From Rotaria sp. Silwood1 (taxonomy: Eukaryota; Rotifera; Eurotatoria; Philodinida; Philodinidae), in assembly GCA_905250075.1 (NCBI GenBank), contig CAJNOP010000493.1, forward strand, positions 92,192 through 156,191: a stretch of DNA of 64,000 bases, read 5' to 3'. Under the pieces are notes generated by a model. It worked only from the letters and a program-made list of their open reading frames with translations, was not told the DNA's origin and searched no databases. Of the stretch, positions 62,584 to 64,000 are shown in pieces (position 1 is the stretch's first letter; each line of letters opens with the position of its first letter). The translations under genes and the position numbers were made by a program.

Positions 62584-62760
62584 ATGGCTACACAATTGCC
62601 AGCTACTGACGACGCAAGATTCTTCGAACGACTGCCCGATATTCCAAGAGAACCACAATGCTGGCTATTGCCGATAGAAGAATACCACAAAAATGCCGCT
62701 GATGTCGCTGGAAAAGGCTGTCGAACCACTTTATAAGGGTGTGGGTGTTCTTTAAACCTA
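62584..62760 (+). pseudogene. frameshifted gene fragment, cut off by a telomere-like block
   Basis: From ATG at 62584 the frame reads ATQLPATDDARFFERLPDIP then REPQCWLLPIEEYHK. There the plausible frame moves by one base, continuing MPLMSLEKAVEPLYKGVGV; one extra A in the AAAAA run near 62688-62692 explains it. The LPxIPREPQ...LLPIE-Y...MPL-SLE-AV-PL pattern reminds me of leader segments found ahead of ADP-ribosyltransferase-like domains in rotifer proteins; that is memory-based and weak. The coding feel stops exactly where a TGTGGG-like block begins (62737), so the rest of the gene is missing. Confidence 0.4.
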
Positions 62761-62832
62761 CACCCACCCACGTCGCACCCATCCATCACCCCACACCCAA
62801 CCACGCCCACGCCCACACTCACACCCACATCC
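62737..62832. repeat. TGTGGG-like block in inverted arrangement
   Basis: AGGGTGTGGGTGTTC (62736-62750) is followed by AAACCTACACCCACCCACG and a run of CCCACA/CCCACG units up to 62830. Minus-strand Val-Gly frames here are artefacts. Confidence 0.75.
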
Positions 62833-62994
62833 TCAAGCATCCTACTTGTCAGTGAGGTTTTTTTTGGAGTATTGAACACCTTTCCACCTTTATTTTTAAG
62901 TTGAAAAAGTATAAATAAGAATAGGTAAATGTTTTTCATAAGTAATTTTCAGAGAGTTACGAGCAGCGAAACATGGTTCAATTATTGCTGCTTT

Positions 62995-63417
62995 TCATTG
63001 TATTTCTTTGTAAAACTGTTGTAATTTAATTCGTATTTTTCGGTGTTGATCACGGGTTAGTTCCACCTCCAAAAGGTTGAGACTGTCAAGCCATTCAATA
63101 TATTCTTCGGGGCACTGCGCCAAATTTTGAGGTCTGCTCAGTTTCTTTTTGAGTTTTGGTATCATACGTAGTTGTTCAGGTGTTAAATCTGAGTCAGGAT
63201 CAATCAAAATTTCTGTGATACCCTGGACCACTTTGTCGCAGTATTCTTCAGTTATAGCTGGCTGACTACCACCACGTTTACTGAAATCGTCATCATTTTG
63301 TTGAAATAGATAGTTTAAATCTTCCTGATTGGAATCAATATCGATGTTTGGTGGACGAGAAAGAACATAAGTAGAAAGTATTAACATAGAAGAAAATGCT
63401 ACTAGCAAGAGATTCAT
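62995..63417 (-). CDS. small secreted protein, unknown family
   Basis: This single-exon frame of 140 residues begins with a clear signal peptide (about residues 1-20, LLLVAFSSMLILSTYVLS, cleavage likely before RPP). The mature part has an acidic, Asp-rich stretch and a dibasic FSKRGGS site near residue 47 that could be a processing point. Two short Leu-rich helical motifs follow, one DLTPEQLRMIPKLKKKL and one VELTRDQHRKIRIKLQ, which look like a degenerate internal repeat. Two Cys remain in the mature part, near residues 60 and 102. A TATA box lies 64-71 bases upstream of the start codon, and no intron is needed. I do not recognise the family; a secreted effector or prohormone is possible. Confidence 0.65.
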   Translation of the reverse strand: MNLLLVAFSSMLILSTYVLSRPPNIDIDSNQEDLNYLFQQNDDDFSKRGGSQPAITEEYCDKVVQGITEILIDPDSDLTPEQLRMIPKLKKKLSRPQNLAQCPEEYIEWLDSLNLLEVELTRDQHRKIRIKLQQFYKEIQ

Positions 63418-63480
63418 GTTGTTGCGTTTTCGAGACGATGTATTCTATCAGAAAAATCATTTTTGATCTTTAATCTCACT

Positions 63481-63490
63481 CTTTATATAA
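63481..63490 (-). promoter_or_regulatory. TATA box of the secreted-protein gene
   Basis: The minus-strand sequence TTATATAAAG lies 64-73 bases before the ATG at 63417. That spacing leaves room for a start site near 63455 and a short leader. Confidence 0.6.
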
Positions 63491-64000
63491 GTGAGATACA
63501 CACAAATCGAATGATTAATCTTTCTTTTTTATTATTCATATCTCGCTCCTTTTTCTTCAAAGAACAAAACTTGAGTATATTTACACAACATTTTTGGTTT
63601 TAAATAATTGGGCTTTTAATCGTGTAGCTAGTGGCCATATTATATTAGATTGTAAAGAAAGAAAGAGAGAGAAAGAGAGAAAATAAAAAAGAGATACAAC
63701 GAATGGTTGTGCAATACTGTTGCAGGCCAAATAAATTAAAATAAAAAAGATCAAGTACTAGGGAATGATATTGCACAATTTTCAATAGTTACGTGGGGAT
63801 TTGGTTTTAAAATAATTGATGCGATGAAAAATACTGTCTCTGTGTGTGTAGAATTTTTACATCTGCTCTTTCTAGTTATGTAAGAAAAGTCGTTCAAAAG
63901 TTATTTTCTGGTGGTTTCCCACAAATCTGATCTCTGAAAATCTCTCCAAGAATCAATTTTGAAATTTGGCAATCATTCCATTGCAACGATATATTTTATT
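63491..64000. other. intergenic DNA at the right edge
   Basis: A GA-rich run (about 63656-63695) is present. No gene is seen. Confidence 0.5.

Noticed and set aside
1..64000. tRNA, rRNA and CRISPR arrays
   Set aside because: I looked for T-loop-like GGTTCGA motifs and regular direct repeats with spacers. The GGTTCGA hits at 45.8-47.0 kb belong to the minisatellite; no credible RNA gene or CRISPR array was seen, though I cannot run a covariance search.

Overview
This window is AT-rich eukaryotic DNA with one scaffold gap (100 Ns at 34085-34184). Genes have many short GT-AG introns, often 45-70 bases. I think it comes from a bdelloid rotifer. The reasons are the compact intron style, a multi-exon F-box gene of the type expanded in bdelloids, a degraded Cys-loop channel gene, a degraded HEPN/TPR/MYND gene, and many short blocks resembling the TGTGGG telomere repeat reported for Adineta. 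That assignment is inference; no marker gene or rRNA is present to prove it.

Layout. 0-9 kb: a small membrane-protein ORF (minus), a four-exon LETMD1-like mitochondrial gene (plus, 4431-8287) whose third intron holds two transposon-like insertions, and a PAN/Apple-domain exon (minus). 9-21 kb: almost no genes except a small two-exon membrane protein (12613-13023). It is a repeat landscape that includes two large terminal-inverted-repeat elements with 8-bp target duplications (9366-11534 and 17216-21140). 22-32 kb: a single-exon histidine phosphatase gene, a foldback element, and a complete 12-exon BAR-RhoGAP gene of the ARHGAP17/ARHGAP44 type. 32-34 kb: foldback elements up to the gap. 34.5-42.3 kb: a complete nine-exon F-box gene on the minus strand, whose introns hold a short element and a nested pair. 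42-53 kb: a pseudogene-rich zone with a broken pentameric ligand-gated channel, a 1.26-kb TIR element, an intact small cysteine-rich membrane protein, and a broken HEPN-TPR-Sel1-MYND gene. 54-58 kb: a complete 17-exon ABCH/ABCG-type transporter. 58-64 kb: mostly unassigned, ending with a frameshifted gene fragment cut off by a telomere-like block and a small secreted-protein gene (minus).

The live genes do not form a pathway. They cover mitochondrial membrane biology, Rho signalling, ubiquitin-ligase adaptor function, lipid or xenobiotic transport, and small secreted or membrane proteins. The distinctive content is mobile DNA. Six elements have exact 8-bp flanking duplications and two or three more have 7/8 matches. 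Most begin CAG or CA, like hAT transposons, but none encodes a recognisable transposase. Several are built largely from GC-rich minisatellites or foldback arms, and one lies inside another. Together with inverted TGTGGG/CCCACA-like blocks and decayed genes, this suggests a subtelomere-like compartment next to ordinary gene-bearing DNA.
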